A stretch of 64,000 nucleotides of DNA. It comes from Hungatella hathewayi WAL-18680 (GTDB lineage Bacteria; Bacillota; Clostridia; Lachnospirales; Lachnospiraceae). This document shows, in pieces, positions 19,954 through 30,421 of this stretch. The first letter of the stretch is position 1. Every line of letters starts with the position of its first letter. The notes beneath the pieces are model-generated. The model worked only from the letters and a program-made list of their open reading frames with translations, searched no databases and had not been told where the DNA came from. A program made the position numbers and the translations under genes. The stretch lies in the NCBI RefSeq assembly GCF_000235505.1, contig NZ_JH379027.1, positions 1-64,000 of the forward strand, given 5' to 3'.

Positions 19954-21327
19954 ATGAAGACAGATACCATTGCAGCCATTGCCACGGCGATGAGCAGTTC
20001 GGGGATTGGAATTATACGAATCAGTGGGGAGCAGGCATTTTCGGTTCTTCAGGAAATATTTCGGACGAAGCAGGGGAAAAAACTGGATAAGATAGTTTCT
20101 CATCGGGTTCATTATGGACATATCTATGATGGGAATGAGATGATTGATGAGGTGCTGGTTCTGGTTATGAGAGGACCGCACAGCTACACGGCTGAAGATA
20201 CGGTTGAGATTGACTGTCACGGCGGTGTATTGATGATGAAAAAAATACTGGAGACAGTAATTAAATATGGTGCAAGACCGGCGGAGCCGGGGGAATTTAC
20301 CAAGAGAGCTTTTTTGAATGGAAGGATTGATTTGTCCCAGGCGGAAGCTGTGATAGGGGTTATCAATGCCAAAAACCAGTATGCATTAAAAAGTTCGGTA
20401 AGCCAATTGGCTGGGTCTGTGTCGGATAGAATTAAGAGATTAAGAGAACAGATTATCTATGAGATTGCATTTATTGAGTCGGCTTTGGATGACCCGGAGC
20501 ATATTTCGTTAGATGGGTATGGGGAGAAGCTGCTTGGCAATCTGGAACCGATGATTCAGGAGATGGAGAAGCTGGTATCATCGGCAGATAACGGGAGAGT
20601 CATGACGGAAGGTGTCAGGACAGTGATTCTCGGAAAACCCAATGCAGGGAAATCCTCTCTTATGAATGTGCTGGTTGGGGAAGAGCGGGCCATAGTGACA
20701 GATGTGGCCGGGACAACCAGGGATACGCTGGAGGAACATATCAGGCTTCAGGGAATCAGTTTGAATATTATAGACACTGCGGGAATCCGGGAGACGGAGG
20801 ATGTGGTGGAGAAAATCGGCGTATTGAAGGCCAGGAACATGGCGGATGAGGCGGATTTAATTATATTTGTCGTGGACGCGTCGATACCTCTTGATGAAAA
20901 TGATGAGGAGATTATCGAGTTAATCAGGAATAAAAAGGCTGTTGTTTTGTTGAATAAGACAGATTTGGAAATGACGGTGACGAAGGAATATCTGGAGGAG
21001 AAAACCGGTCATGTGGTGATTCCTGTTTCGGCCAAGGAGGAGACAGGGATAGAGCTTTTGGAGCAGGAGATTAAGTCCATGTTTTATCAGGGTGAGATAG
21101 ATTTTAATGATGAGGTTACTATCACCAATGTGAGACATAAGACAGCCCTGGTGGAAGCTCTGGCAAGTCTTCGGATGGTCAGACAGAGTGTGTGTGACGG
21201 GATGCCGGAGGACTTTTATTCGATTGATTTGATGAATGCTTATGAAGTGCTGGGCTCGGTGATTGGGGAAGCAGTGGAAGAGGACCTGGTCAATGAGATA
21301 TTCAGCAAGTTTTGTACCGGTAAATAG
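19954..21327 (+). CDS. mnmE: tRNA modification GTPase MnmE
   Basis: 457 aa. The N-terminal tetrahydrofolate-binding domain (DTIAAIATAMSSSGIGIIRISG) precedes a G domain with G1 GKPNAGKSS (about residue 227), G3 DTAGI, and G4 NKTD. The C-terminus ends FCTGK, containing the essential Cys of the CxGK motif. With MnmG it makes cmnm5U34 in tRNA. Upstream 19,875-19,953 holds a GGGG/CCCC hairpin without a T run. Confidence 0.97.
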   Translation: MKTDTIAAIATAMSSSGIGIIRISGEQAFSVLQEIFRTKQGKKLDKIVSHRVHYGHIYDGNEMIDEVLVLVMRGPHSYTAEDTVEIDCHGGVLMMKKILETVIKYGARPAEPGEFTKRAFLNGRIDLSQAEAVIGVINAKNQYALKSSVSQLAGSVSDRIKRLREQIIYEIAFIESALDDPEHISLDGYGEKLLGNLEPMIQEMEKLVSSADNGRVMTEGVRTVILGKPNAGKSSLMNVLVGEERAIVTDVAGTTRDTLEEHIRLQGISLNIIDTAGIRETEDVVEKIGVLKARNMADEADLIIFVVDASIPLDENDEEIIELIRNKKAVVLLNKTDLEMTVTKEYLEEKTGHVVIPVSAKEETGIELLEQEIKSMFYQGEIDFNDEVTITNVRHKTALVEALASLRMVRQSVCDGMPEDFYSIDLMNAYEVLGSVIGEAVEEDLVNEIFSKFCTGK

Positions 21328-21351
21328 ATGGAGAGAAAGAGGGATGATGTC

Positions 21352-23274
21352 ATGCCTAATTTAGAGGAGACATATGATATTGTAGTTGTCGGGGCGGGAC
21401 ATGCCGGCTGTGAGGCGGCCCTGGCTTGTGCGAGGCTGGGACTGGAGACGATTATGTTTACGGTCAGCGTGGACAGTATTGCTTTGATGCCCTGTAACCC
21501 TAATATTGGCGGCAGCTCTAAGGGACATCTGGTGCGGGAGCTGGATGCGCTGGGCGGAGAGATGGGAAAGAATATAGACAAGACCTTTATTCAATCCAAA
21601 ATGCTGAATGAATCCAAAGGACCGGCGGTACACTCGCTGCGCGCCCAGGCGGACAAGCAGGAATATTCCAGGAATATGAGACAGGTGCTTGAGAACACGG
21701 ACCATCTGACGGTGCGGCAGGCGGAAGTGTCGGAAATTCTTGTGGAGGATGGCAGGATACAGGGAGTGAGGACCTATTCCGGTGCGGTGTATCACAGTAA
21801 GGCAGTTATTCTTGCTACGGGGACTTATCTGAAGGCGAGATGTATTTACGGGGATGTGAGCAATGCGACAGGGCCAAATGGCCTTCAGGCGGCGAATCAT
21901 CTGACGGATTCTCTGAAAGCTCATGGAGTTGAGATGTTCCGGTTTAAGACAGGGACACCGGCCCGTGTGGATAGGAGGAGTATTGATTTTTCGAAGATGG
22001 AGGAACAGTTTGGGGATGAGAGAGTGGTGCCATTTTCTTTCTCTACCGATCCGGAATCAATACAGAAGGAACAGGTATCCTGCTGGCTGACTTACACGAA
22101 TTCCAATACTCACGAGATAATCCGTGCAAATCTGGATCGTTCTCCACTGTTTTCCGGAGCAATTGAAGGGACGGGGCCAAGATATTGTCCTTCTATCGAG
22201 GATAAGGTAGTGAAGTTCCCGGATAAGGACAGGCATCAGGTATTTGTAGAGCCGGAAGGGCTTTATACTAATGAAATGTATCTGGGCGGGATGTCCAGTT
22301 CTCTGCCGGAGGATGTGCAGTATGCCATGTATCGCACGGTGCCAGGATTGGAGCAAGTTAAAATTGTTCGAAATGCATATGCAATAGAGTATGATTGTAT
22401 CAATGCCCTTCAGCTGAAACCGACGCTGGAATTTAAGAAAATTGAGGGATTGTTCAGCGGTGGTCAGTTTAACGGCAGTTCAGGGTATGAGGAGGCTGCA
22501 GTTCAGGGATTTATGGCGGGGGTGAATGCAAGTATGAAGATACTTGGAAGAGAGCCTTATGTACTGGACAGGTCACAGGCTTATATTGGAGTTCTGATTG
22601 ACGATTTGGTGACGAAAGAAAATCATGAGCCATATCGGATGATGACGTCCAGGGCGGAATATCGCCTTCTTTTACGCCAGGATAATGCAGACTTGCGGTT
22701 GAGGAAAATCGGTTATGAGATTGGACTTGTCAGCAGGGAAGATTATGAGAAGCTGGTGGAGAAAGAGAAGAATATTGAGAGAGAAGTAGACAGGCTGGAA
22801 CATACCAATATTGGAGCTAATAAGCAGGTACAGGAATTTTTAGAGAGCCATGGAAGTACGGCCTTGAAAACAGGGGCAACTTTGGCGGAACTTGTCCGCA
22901 GGCCGGAGTTAAATTATTTTATGTTAACTGAAATAGATTCGGAAAGGCCGGATTTATCAGCAGATACAGCAGAACAGGTTAACATAAATATAAAATATGA
23001 GGGATACATTAAACGGCAGCAACAGCAGGTATCACAGTTTAAAAAACTGGAGAGAAAGAAGTTGGATGAGAAGTTTGATTATAATTCGGTCAAGGGATTG
23101 AGGCGGGAAGCGATTCAGAAATTGAATGCTCATAAGCCGGTTTCTATTGGGCAGGCGTCCAGAATTTCGGGAGTATCACCGGCGGATATCTCGGTGCTTC
23201 TGGTATATCTGGAACAGCAGCGCCACCAGCATCAGGAATCGTGTACGGAATTGGAGGAGGAGAATGTTCGATAA
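21352..23274 (+). CDS. mnmG: tRNA uridine-34 modification enzyme MnmG
   Basis: About 640 aa. The FAD-binding motif [15 protein letters not shown] is near the N-terminus. The family blocks [16 protein letters not shown] and [21 protein letters not shown] are present. The frame opens at an ATG fused to the mnmE stop (21,328) with no ribosome-binding site, while GAGGG lies before ATG 21,352, so I use the later start. It works with MnmE. The 3' end overlaps rsmG by 11 bp. Confidence 0.95.
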   Translation: MPNLEETYDIVVVGAGHAGCEAALACARLGLETIMFTVSVDSIALMPCNPNIGGSSKGHLVRELDALGGEMGKNIDKTFIQSKMLNESKGPAVHSLRAQADKQEYSRNMRQVLENTDHLTVRQAEVSEILVEDGRIQGVRTYSGAVYHSKAVILATGTYLKARCIYGDVSNATGPNGLQAANHLTDSLKAHGVEMFRFKTGTPARVDRRSIDFSKMEEQFGDERVVPFSFSTDPESIQKEQVSCWLTYTNSNTHEIIRANLDRSPLFSGAIEGTGPRYCPSIEDKVVKFPDKDRHQVFVEPEGLYTNEMYLGGMSSSLPEDVQYAMYRTVPGLEQVKIVRNAYAIEYDCINALQLKPTLEFKKIEGLFSGGQFNGSSGYEEAAVQGFMAGVNASMKILGREPYVLDRSQAYIGVLIDDLVTKENHEPYRMMTSRAEYRLLLRQDNADLRLRKIGYEIGLVSREDYEKLVEKEKNIEREVDRLEHTNIGANKQVQEFLESHGSTALKTGATLAELVRRPELNYFMLTEIDSERPDLSADTAEQVNINIKYEGYIKRQQQQVSQFKKLERKKLDEKFDYNSVKGLRREAIQKLNAHKPVSIGQASRISGVSPADISVLLVYLEQQRHQHQESCTELEEENVR

Positions 23275-23989
23275 ATTTACAGAGTTGATGAGAGAAGAAT
23301 TATCGGAGTTTTCTATTGAATTATCGGAGCATCAATTGCATCAATTTTATCAATATTTTGAATTGTTAGTGGAATGGAATAAAGTTATGAATTTGACGGC
23401 TATCACGGAGCTGGAGGATGTGGTGACAAAACATTTTGTAGATAGTCTTTCACTGGTAAAAGCTGTGTCGGATTTGAGTGATGAGAAGATTCTTGATATG
23501 GGAACGGGAGCCGGATTTCCGGGGATTCCTTTAAAGATTGCGTTTCCTGAATTGAAGATTACGTTGCTGGATTCTTTGAATAAAAGAATCAACTTTTTAA
23601 ATGAAGTGATAGGACAACTGCAGTTAGGTGAGATTCAGGCCGTCCATGGACGAGCTGAGGATTATGGAAGAGATAAACTGTATCGGGAGCAGTATGATTA
23701 TTGTGTATCCCGGGCGGTGGCAAATCTTTCTACCTTATCAGAGTATTGTATGCCTTATGTGAAGATAGGAGGAGCATTTATTCCTTATAAATCTGGAAAG
23801 ATAGAAGAGGAGTTGAATCAGGCAAAAGGTGCTGTGAAACTGTTAGGTGGAAAGATAGAAGAAGTTGTAACTTTTGTACTTCCAAAAACGGATGTGGAGC
23901 GGTCGTTTGTTATTGTTAGAAAGACGGAAGGAACGTCAAAAAAATATCCTCGAAAAGCAGGGCTTCCTAGCAAGGAACCATTGAAATAA
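23264..23989 (+). CDS. rsmG: 16S rRNA (guanine-527-N7)-methyltransferase RsmG
   Basis: 241 aa from ATG 23,264, which follows GGAGGAGG inside the end of mnmG. The frame is open further upstream, but that part overlaps mnmG and has no family similarity. The SAM-binding motif [18 protein letters not shown] is at about residues 78-95, and the [11 protein letters not shown] segment matches RsmG. It is the last gene before a terminator. Confidence 0.95.
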   Translation: MFDKFTELMREELSEFSIELSEHQLHQFYQYFELLVEWNKVMNLTAITELEDVVTKHFVDSLSLVKAVSDLSDEKILDMGTGAGFPGIPLKIAFPELKITLLDSLNKRINFLNEVIGQLQLGEIQAVHGRAEDYGRDKLYREQYDYCVSRAVANLSTLSEYCMPYVKIGGAFIPYKSGKIEEELNQAKGAVKLLGGKIEEVVTFVLPKTDVERSFVIVRKTEGTSKKYPRKAGLPSKEPLK

Positions 23990-24016
23990 GTAGTTGATAG
24001 AAATAAGAGGTAAACT

Positions 24017-24058
24017 AAAAGGTAGCTGGAAATAATCAAATTTCCAGCTACCTTTTTT
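24017..24058 (+). terminator. Terminator after rsmG
   Basis: AAAAGGTAGCTGGAAA pairs with TTTCCAGCTACCTTTT (about 16 bp, 8-nt loop) and is followed by T residues. It also serves the convergent hydrolase gene on the other strand. Confidence 0.9.
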
Positions 24059-24064
24059 ATGGAA

Positions 24065-24080
24065 TGTTTCACGTGAAACA
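24065..24080. promoter_or_regulatory. parS site 1
   Basis: A perfect copy of the 16-bp ParB/Spo0J site TGTTTCACGTGAAACA. It lies between rsmG and the hydrolase gene, 1.2 kb from parA. Confidence 0.95.
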
Positions 24081-24107
24081 TTATCACTTATGTTATTACT
24101 TATTTTT

Positions 24108-25058
24108 TTAAGAAAAGAACATTTTAACGGTTGATACAAACTCCGCAGGCTTTTCCAACTGTGGAAGATATTTTGTATCTGGTAACAATGTATATTCAAT
24201 AGCTGGATTATAGATAGTATATTCATTTAGTAAATCTTTTATATTATCCATACCGGCGCCGCCTATAATATAGATACTGTTATCAATTTTCTTAATCGCG
24301 TTAACTATATTTGCCTTAGTGTAGTTACAATGAACACTGGCATATACTGACTTGGGTGACAGGTTTAAATGGGCTGCCTCATAGTAGGAATTGACATAGC
24401 TCTCTCTGACAGAATATGGGTTATAAAAATACTGAGTAATAAAACTTTCTCTGATGGCCTGCTTGCTGGTTGCGATATGATAGAGCAAAGTACCAATAAC
24501 CGGAAGGTCCAAAAATCCTTTATATAACTTTGCATATTTACCCGGAATCTGGCTGCAAGTCAGGATGCTGTCTGGGTTAATCAATAATAACTTATCAAAT
24601 AACTCAGGGTTATTATTGCATGCCATGATAGCCAGAGCAGAAGAGTGGCCCGTAGATATCACATCAGTCCGATGTCCAATTTCTGATTTGACAAAGTCAG
24701 CGATTAACTGAACATACAAATAGTTGGTATAGGTAAGGCAAGGTTTCTCCGAACGCCCACAGCCAAGCAAGTCCATCGTATAAACCGTATACTCTTTACT
24801 TAAAGAAGAAACTACTTGATTCCATTCATAACCACTGGATGCCGCGTCAAGATCATGAATCAACAGCAGAGGTTTCCCGCTGCCACTTTTTGTATAATGG
24901 ATATTACCAAATCTCCATCGATAACAAAAAGATTCCGGTTCCTCCAGTATGTTTTTTGAAGTAGCAGAAATCTTAATACATTTATTAATAAGTGCCGTTG
25001 CCGCAACCGCACTGCTCGATAAAATCAGCATAGTCAGTAATTTATTTTTATTAGTCAT
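24108..25058 (-). CDS. Membrane-anchored alpha/beta hydrolase
   Basis: 316 aa. An N-terminal hydrophobic segment (LLTMLILSSSAVAATALI, about residues 8-25) looks like a signal anchor. The alpha/beta-hydrolase fold follows: oxyanion region LLLIHDLDA, MDLLGCGRSEKP, and a nucleophile elbow STGHSSALAI (about residue 145). The elbow is G-H-S-S-A instead of the usual G-x-S-x-G. A final D/H pair is not obvious, so activity is uncertain. AAGGAGG precedes ATG 25,058. The gene sits alone between two parS sites and opposes parA. Substrate unknown. Confidence 0.75.
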   Translation of the reverse strand: MTNKNKLLTMLILSSSAVAATALINKCIKISATSKNILEEPESFCYRWRFGNIHYTKSGSGKPLLLIHDLDAASSGYEWNQVVSSLSKEYTVYTMDLLGCGRSEKPCLTYTNYLYVQLIADFVKSEIGHRTDVISTGHSSALAIMACNNNPELFDKLLLINPDSILTCSQIPGKYAKLYKGFLDLPVIGTLLYHIATSKQAIRESFITQYFYNPYSVRESYVNSYYEAAHLNLSPKSVYASVHCNYTKANIVNAIKKIDNSIYIIGGAGMDNIKDLLNEYTIYNPAIEYTLLPDTKYLPQLEKPAEFVSTVKMFFS

Positions 25059-25179
25059 ATATGACCTCCTTAAAAATCAGAGTAGCATTCCTTCTATATA
25101 TAATATATCCCTATTATAATATAATACCCATCTTGTTACAACGCCAAAACCTATTAAATTATTCTTAAACTTCCCAAAA

Positions 25180-25195
25180 TGTTTCACGTGAAACA
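25180..25195. promoter_or_regulatory. parS site 2
   Basis: A second perfect TGTTTCACGTGAAACA, 95 bp before the parA start and in its promoter region. It pairs with the site at 24,065 to bracket the hydrolase gene. ParB binding here could also affect parA transcription. Confidence 0.95.
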
Positions 25196-25290
25196 TTTTC
25201 TAAAAAATTTATACTCTTTTTCATGGAAAGACATAGGAAAAGAATAAAAAATGTGATATACTCATATTTGAATTGGAAAGGGAACGTACA

Positions 25291-26061
25291 ATGGGAAGAA
25301 TAATAGCAATAGCAAATCAAAAAGGCGGAGTTGGAAAGACTACAACTACCATAAATCTATCTGCATGTCTGGCAGAGGCGGGCCAAAAAGTTTTGTTAGT
25401 TGACTTTGACCCACAAGGGAATGCGACCAGTGGCGTTGGACTGGAAAAAGGATATATCGATAAGACTGTCTACGAACTGTTGGTAGACGAATGTCAAATT
25501 GAAGAATGCCTCGTAAAAGAAGTTCAGGAAAATCTGGACGTTCTTCCATCGGATGTAAATCTGGCGGGAGCAGAGATTGAGCTGCTTGATTTGGAAGATA
25601 AAGAATTATTACTGAAACAACAGCTGGATAAAATAAAGGACGATTACGATTATATTCTTATTGACTGTCCGCCAGCCCTCAGCTTGTTGACAATCAATGC
25701 ATTGACAGCGGCCAACACCGTATTAATCCCAATTCAGTGTGAATATTACGCATTGGAGGGATTGAATCAGGTATTGAAAACTGTGGGTCTGGTACATAAA
25801 AAATTGAATCCTAATCTGGAAACAGAGGGCGTTGTATTTACCATGTATGATGCCCGGACCAATCTTTCCCTGGAAGTAGTGGAAAGTGTTAAGAGTACAT
25901 TGAATCAGAATATATATAAGACCATTATTCCGAGAAATGTGCGTTTGGCGGAGGCCCCTAGTCATGGAATACCTATCAATTTATATGATTCCCGGTCCAC
26001 AGGCGCAGAAAGTTATCGGTTGTTGGCGGCAGAAGTGATGAGTAGAGGAGAAGATATCTGA
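25291..26061 (+). CDS. parA: Chromosome-partitioning ATPase ParA/Soj
   Basis: 256 aa from ATG 25,291. A TTG at 25,273 is in frame, but GGAAAGGGAA sits correctly for the ATG. The deviant Walker A KGGVGKTTTT (about residues 10-19), Walker A' LLVDFDPQGNATSG and Walker B YDYILIDCPP define a Soj-type ParA. It acts with ParB and the nearby parS sites in origin segregation and DnaA control. The stop overlaps the parB start. Confidence 0.95.
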   Translation: MGRIIAIANQKGGVGKTTTTINLSACLAEAGQKVLLVDFDPQGNATSGVGLEKGYIDKTVYELLVDECQIEECLVKEVQENLDVLPSDVNLAGAEIELLDLEDKELLLKQQLDKIKDDYDYILIDCPPALSLLTINALTAANTVLIPIQCEYYALEGLNQVLKTVGLVHKKLNPNLETEGVVFTMYDARTNLSLEVVESVKSTLNQNIYKTIIPRNVRLAEAPSHGIPINLYDSRSTGAESYRLLAAEVMSRGEDI

Positions 26062-27011
26062 TGGCAAAACGAACAGGATTAGGGAAGGGGCTTGGAGCAA
26101 TCTTTGGGGAAGATGTAATGGACAGCGCCCAGGCCGACCAATTAAAAGAGGAAAAAGGCGAGTATAAAACTGGAAGAGAGAAAACCGTCAAAGCAGGTTC
26201 CAAGGAGGAGGAAGAAACAGGGAAAGAAATAACCTTGAAACTTTCCCAGATAGAACCAAACACCGGACAGCCAAGAAAAGATTTTAATCCGGAAATGATA
26301 CAGGAATTGGCTGGTTCCATTCGGCAATATGGAGTATTACAGCCTCTTCTGGTACAGAAAAAGGGCGACCACTACGAGATTATCGCCGGAGAGCGCCGCT
26401 GGAGAGCGGCAAAAGAGGCCGGTTTAAAAGAAATTCCAGTAGTTATTCGTGAATACACGAAACAGCAGACGATGGAAATTGCACTGATAGAGAATGTACA
26501 GCGGGAAGATTTAAATCCTATTGAGGAAGCACAGGCCTATCAGCAGTTGATGCAGGAGTTTGATTTGACTCAGGAAGAAATCGCCGCCAGAGTATCCAAA
26601 AACAGGGCTACCATCACCAATAGTATGCGTCTGTTAAAGCTGGACAAGAGAGTTCAGGAGATGCTGACACAGGGAATGATTTCCAGTGGACATGCCCGTG
26701 CTCTGCTGGCATTGGAGGATGGAGAACAGCAATATCAGGTGGCATTAAAGATTGCATCGGAAAGATTGAGTGTCCGTGATGTAGAAAAATTGGTGAAACA
26801 GCTGAGCAAACCGAAGAAAGCTAAGAAGGTGGAGGAAGAGGAGCGGGATTTGAGCTTTATTTTCAAAGACCTGGAAGAGCGGATGAAACAGATTATGGGC
26901 ACAAAAGTTAATATAAATAAAAAAGACAGGAATAAAGGTAGAATAGAGATTGAATACTATTCAGAGGCGGAACTGGAGCGTCTGGTGGAATTAATCGAAT
27001 CCATAAGATAG
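26061..27011 (+). CDS. parB: Chromosome-partitioning protein ParB/Spo0J
   Basis: 316 aa. The N-terminal CTPase/ParB box shows GERRWRAAKEAGL and ALIENVQREDLNPIEEAQAYQQL. The central helix-turn-helix (LTQEEIAARVSKNRATITNSMRLL) reads parS. The C-terminal dimerisation part is present, after a charged linker. Its first base is the last base of the parA stop (one-base overlap of TGA and ATG), indicating coupling. Confidence 0.96.
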   Translation: MAKRTGLGKGLGAIFGEDVMDSAQADQLKEEKGEYKTGREKTVKAGSKEEEETGKEITLKLSQIEPNTGQPRKDFNPEMIQELAGSIRQYGVLQPLLVQKKGDHYEIIAGERRWRAAKEAGLKEIPVVIREYTKQQTMEIALIENVQREDLNPIEEAQAYQQLMQEFDLTQEEIAARVSKNRATITNSMRLLKLDKRVQEMLTQGMISSGHARALLALEDGEQQYQVALKIASERLSVRDVEKLVKQLSKPKKAKKVEEEERDLSFIFKDLEERMKQIMGTKVNINKKDRNKGRIEIEYYSEAELERLVELIESIR

Positions 27012-27033
27012 AACCTGGAAGTGAGGAAACAAG

Positions 27034-27534
27034 ATGGAAAACAGCATGCTGAGCAGCTGGTCAATTGACCCGGCTTTTATCATTTTAGGATTGGGAGTTG
27101 TAACACTGATACTGTTGGTGATTACCATTGTATGTGTGGTGCAAATCAGAAAGTTATATCGAAGATATGATATCTTTATGAGAGGGAAAGATGCGGAAAC
27201 ATTGGAGGATACCATCTTTGGACTTATCGATGAGCTGAAGGAGATGAAGGCGGAGGACAAGGCGAATAAAGAGGCAATTCGGGTTCTTACTAGAAATGTG
27301 AGAGGAACTTATCAGAAATTCGGCATGGTGAAGTACAATGCATTTAAGGGAATGGGCGGCAATTTGAGTTTTGCGTTTGCCCTGCTTGATTTGAACAATA
27401 CGGGATTTGTGTTGAATTCCGTACACAGCAGAGAGGGATGTTACCTGTATATCAAGATTGTGGAGAAAGGTGAGACGGAGGTACTTCTCGGCAGTGAAGA
27501 GAAAGAAGCGTTAGAGCAGGCACTTGGCTATTAA
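27034..27534 (+). CDS. DUF4446 family membrane-anchored protein
   Basis: 166 aa. One N-terminal membrane helix (about residues 12-36, FIILGLGVVTLILLVITIVCVV) is followed by a soluble domain with a helical part and YQKFGMVKYNAFKGMGGNLSFAFALLD (in two blocks), the DUF4446 hallmark. The family is a regular neighbour of parAB in Clostridia. It starts 22 bp after parB. Function is unknown; the link is to origin-proximal biology by position only. Confidence 0.85.
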   Translation: MENSMLSSWSIDPAFIILGLGVVTLILLVITIVCVVQIRKLYRRYDIFMRGKDAETLEDTIFGLIDELKEMKAEDKANKEAIRVLTRNVRGTYQKFGMVKYNAFKGMGGNLSFAFALLDLNNTGFVLNSVHSREGCYLYIKIVEKGETEVLLGSEEKEALEQALGY

Positions 27535-27584
27535 TGTTATTAATTTATTGACAACAAAATAACGAAAAAAATAGTCTAGACTTC

Positions 27585-27613
27585 TTGACGTTAGCACATT
27601 AACTTGTTATAAT
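27585..27613 (+). promoter_or_regulatory. Strong promoter upstream of gdhA
   Basis: TTGACG (27,585-27,590), a 17-bp spacer and a perfect TATAAT (27,608-27,613). Transcription would start near 27,620, about 20 nt before an intrinsic terminator and 155 nt before gdhA. Confidence 0.8.
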
Positions 27614-27640
27614 TTTTTACAATGACACAAAAGGGTAATT

Positions 27641-27686
27641 AGAGTTCTGTTCCATGTCTTCAGATACAAAGGTCAGAACTCTTTTT
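27641..27686 (+). terminator. Leader terminator upstream of gdhA
   Basis: AGAGTTCTG (27,641-27,649) pairs perfectly with CAGAACTCT (27,674-27,682), followed by TTTT. It lies between the promoter and gdhA, so it either ends a short RNA or attenuates gdhA. It could also end read-through from the parAB side. Confidence 0.7.
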
Positions 27687-27747
27687 CATTCACAGAGAGA
27701 CCCACTCCGTGAGACAGTTGGTGCCAGAACATATAAAGTTGGAATAA

Positions 27748-29109
<1,362 letters not shown>

Positions 29110-29256
29110 AAGTTGTTTTGTAAGTTATAAAATTAACAAATCATTTTTCTCTGGTAATCTACAAGGATATAGTATATAATAATAAGAGTTGTAAGGCGGA
29201 GGACTTTCTTTCGCCTTCTACTCGTTAAATTGCAGGTTATATCAGAAGGGGAAATC

Positions 29257-30135
29257 ATGCATAAGTTTTTGCGCACAGTTGGTTTCAGTATGTATCAGAA
29301 AAAACGGGATATTGACAAGTTGATTCAGGGACTGGCAGAAGACAGGGATAAGATGAGAATTCTGCAGCTTGATTCGGAGGAGAGTCTTTGTGAGCTCCGT
29401 GTGGAGACCGCACCCGGGATGGGTATTGCTATTGTGGGGGGACTGGACGAGAGGGACCGTTTTGACGTAGAGTACTATTATCCATATTTTGTGAGTCATG
29501 AGAGGTCATCCATAGCGGACTGCTCCATTCAGCGTCATACGGAGAAGGAGACCTATGCGGGACTGTTGGATGATTACCGGGTAGGTATTTCCCTGATTTA
29601 CTATGTGGAGAATATGATGGAATATCGGACACGGGAGCTGGCTCATGAGTCCGTCGATGTGGATTACGTAAGTCTCTCGGGACTCTGTGTCAATGGCAAG
29701 GTGCTGCTGCCCATCCAGAAGACACAGAAACAGATAGAGATGGCAAAGGTGGCGTCCAAGGACCGCAACAACTTGCTGGAAGCGGCGAAAAATGGAGATG
29801 AAGACGCCATGGAGACGCTGACTATCGAGGACATCGATTTATATTCCCAGGTTTCCAAGAGAATGATAAAAGAAGATATCTATTCAATTATAGACACCTG
29901 TTTCTTGCCATGCGGGATTGAGTGTGACCAGTATTCCGTGATTGGGGATATTCTTCATATTGATGTATTCAAGAACCGGATTACAGAGGAAGAGGTCTAT
30001 GATTTTACACTGGACTGCAACGATATCATTTTCCATACGGCTATCAATAAGAAGGATTTGATTGGTGAACCGAAAGTAGGCCGCCGTTTCAAGGGCCAGA
30101 TCTGGATGCAGGGAACCGCGAAATTCAAATCTTGA
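29257..30135 (+). CDS. DUF3881 family protein
   Basis: About 292 aa from ATG 29,257, preceded by AAGGGG; the frame is open from 29,230 without a better site. The sequence MHKFLRTVGFSMYQKKRDID at the start, the acidic LDERDRFDVEYYYPYFVS block, and the C-terminal GRRFKGQIWMQG motif match a Lachnospiraceae-restricted family of unknown function (I recall it as DUF3881). There are no membrane segments or known catalytic motifs. A tRNA promoter begins at its stop codon. Confidence 0.75.
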   Translation: MHKFLRTVGFSMYQKKRDIDKLIQGLAEDRDKMRILQLDSEESLCELRVETAPGMGIAIVGGLDERDRFDVEYYYPYFVSHERSSIADCSIQRHTEKETYAGLLDDYRVGISLIYYVENMMEYRTRELAHESVDVDYVSLSGLCVNGKVLLPIQKTQKQIEMAKVASKDRNNLLEAAKNGDEDAMETLTIEDIDLYSQVSKRMIKEDIYSIIDTCFLPCGIECDQYSVIGDILHIDVFKNRITEEEVYDFTLDCNDIIFHTAINKKDLIGEPKVGRRFKGQIWMQGTAKFKS

Positions 30136-30160
30136 CGAAAAGCCGGATTCTGTATATAAT
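30132..30160 (+). promoter_or_regulatory. tRNA-Arg promoter
   Basis: TTGACG (30,132-30,137), 17-bp spacer, TATAAT (30,155-30,160). It overlaps the stop codon of the DUF3881 gene. The transcript would first contain the half tRNA (30,183) and then the complete tRNA-Arg (30,275). Confidence 0.85.
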
Positions 30161-30182
30161 AGGTCTGTTACATTCTATACAA

Positions 30183-30222
30183 GTTTCTGTAGCTCAGCAG
30201 GATAGAGCGTCCGCCTCCTAAG
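30183..30222 (+). pseudogene. 5' half of tRNA-Arg(CCU) (truncated duplicate)
   Basis: These 40 bases are identical to the first 40 bases of the complete tRNA 92 bp downstream, from the acceptor 5' strand through the anticodon loop (..CGCCTCCTAAG). After 30,222 the sequence diverges: a CTAAG-AGAA-CTTAG hairpin and a T-rich GGGG/CCCC hairpin replace the 3' half. It cannot form an acceptor stem. The break at the anticodon loop, and the integrase nearby, suggest a recombination scar. Confidence 0.85.
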
Positions 30223-30274
30223 AGAACTTAGAGCGCTCGCTTTTTGGGGATTCGCCCCACAAAATTTAATACGT

Positions 30275-30351
30275 GTTTCTGTAGCTCAGCAGGATAGAGC
30301 GTCCGCCTCCTAAGCGGAAGGCCAGCGGTTCGAATCCGCTCAGGAACACCA
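30275..30351 (+). tRNA. tRNA-Arg(CCU)
   Basis: A complete cloverleaf: acceptor GTTTCTG/CAGGAAC with one G-T pair, D-arm GCTC, anticodon stem TCCGC/GCGGA around CTCCTAA (anticodon CCT), T-arm GCGGTTCGAATCCGC, discriminator A and encoded CCA. tRNA-Arg(CCU) genes are frequent attachment sites for integrative elements, and the integrase gene begins 256 bp downstream. Confidence 0.95.
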
Positions 30352-30359
30352 GACACATC

Positions 30360-30397
30360 GCCGAAAGCCTTGATTTTACTAGGTTTTCGGCTTTTTT
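30360..30397 (+). terminator. Terminator after tRNA-Arg
   Basis: GCCGAAAGCCT pairs with AGGTTTTCGGC (one mismatch), loop TGATTTTACT, then TTTTTT. It ends the tRNA transcript at the boundary of the island. Confidence 0.9.
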
Positions 30398-30421
30398 GTT
30401 TTTGGTGAACCTTTTAAAATC

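Noticed and set aside
23126-23263. N-terminal extension of rsmG
   Set aside because: It lies inside mnmG, and the proper start with GGAGGAGG is at 23,264.
29160-29256. AAGGCG/CGCCTT hairpin before the DUF3881 gene as a terminator
   Set aside because: The stem is short and has no T run.
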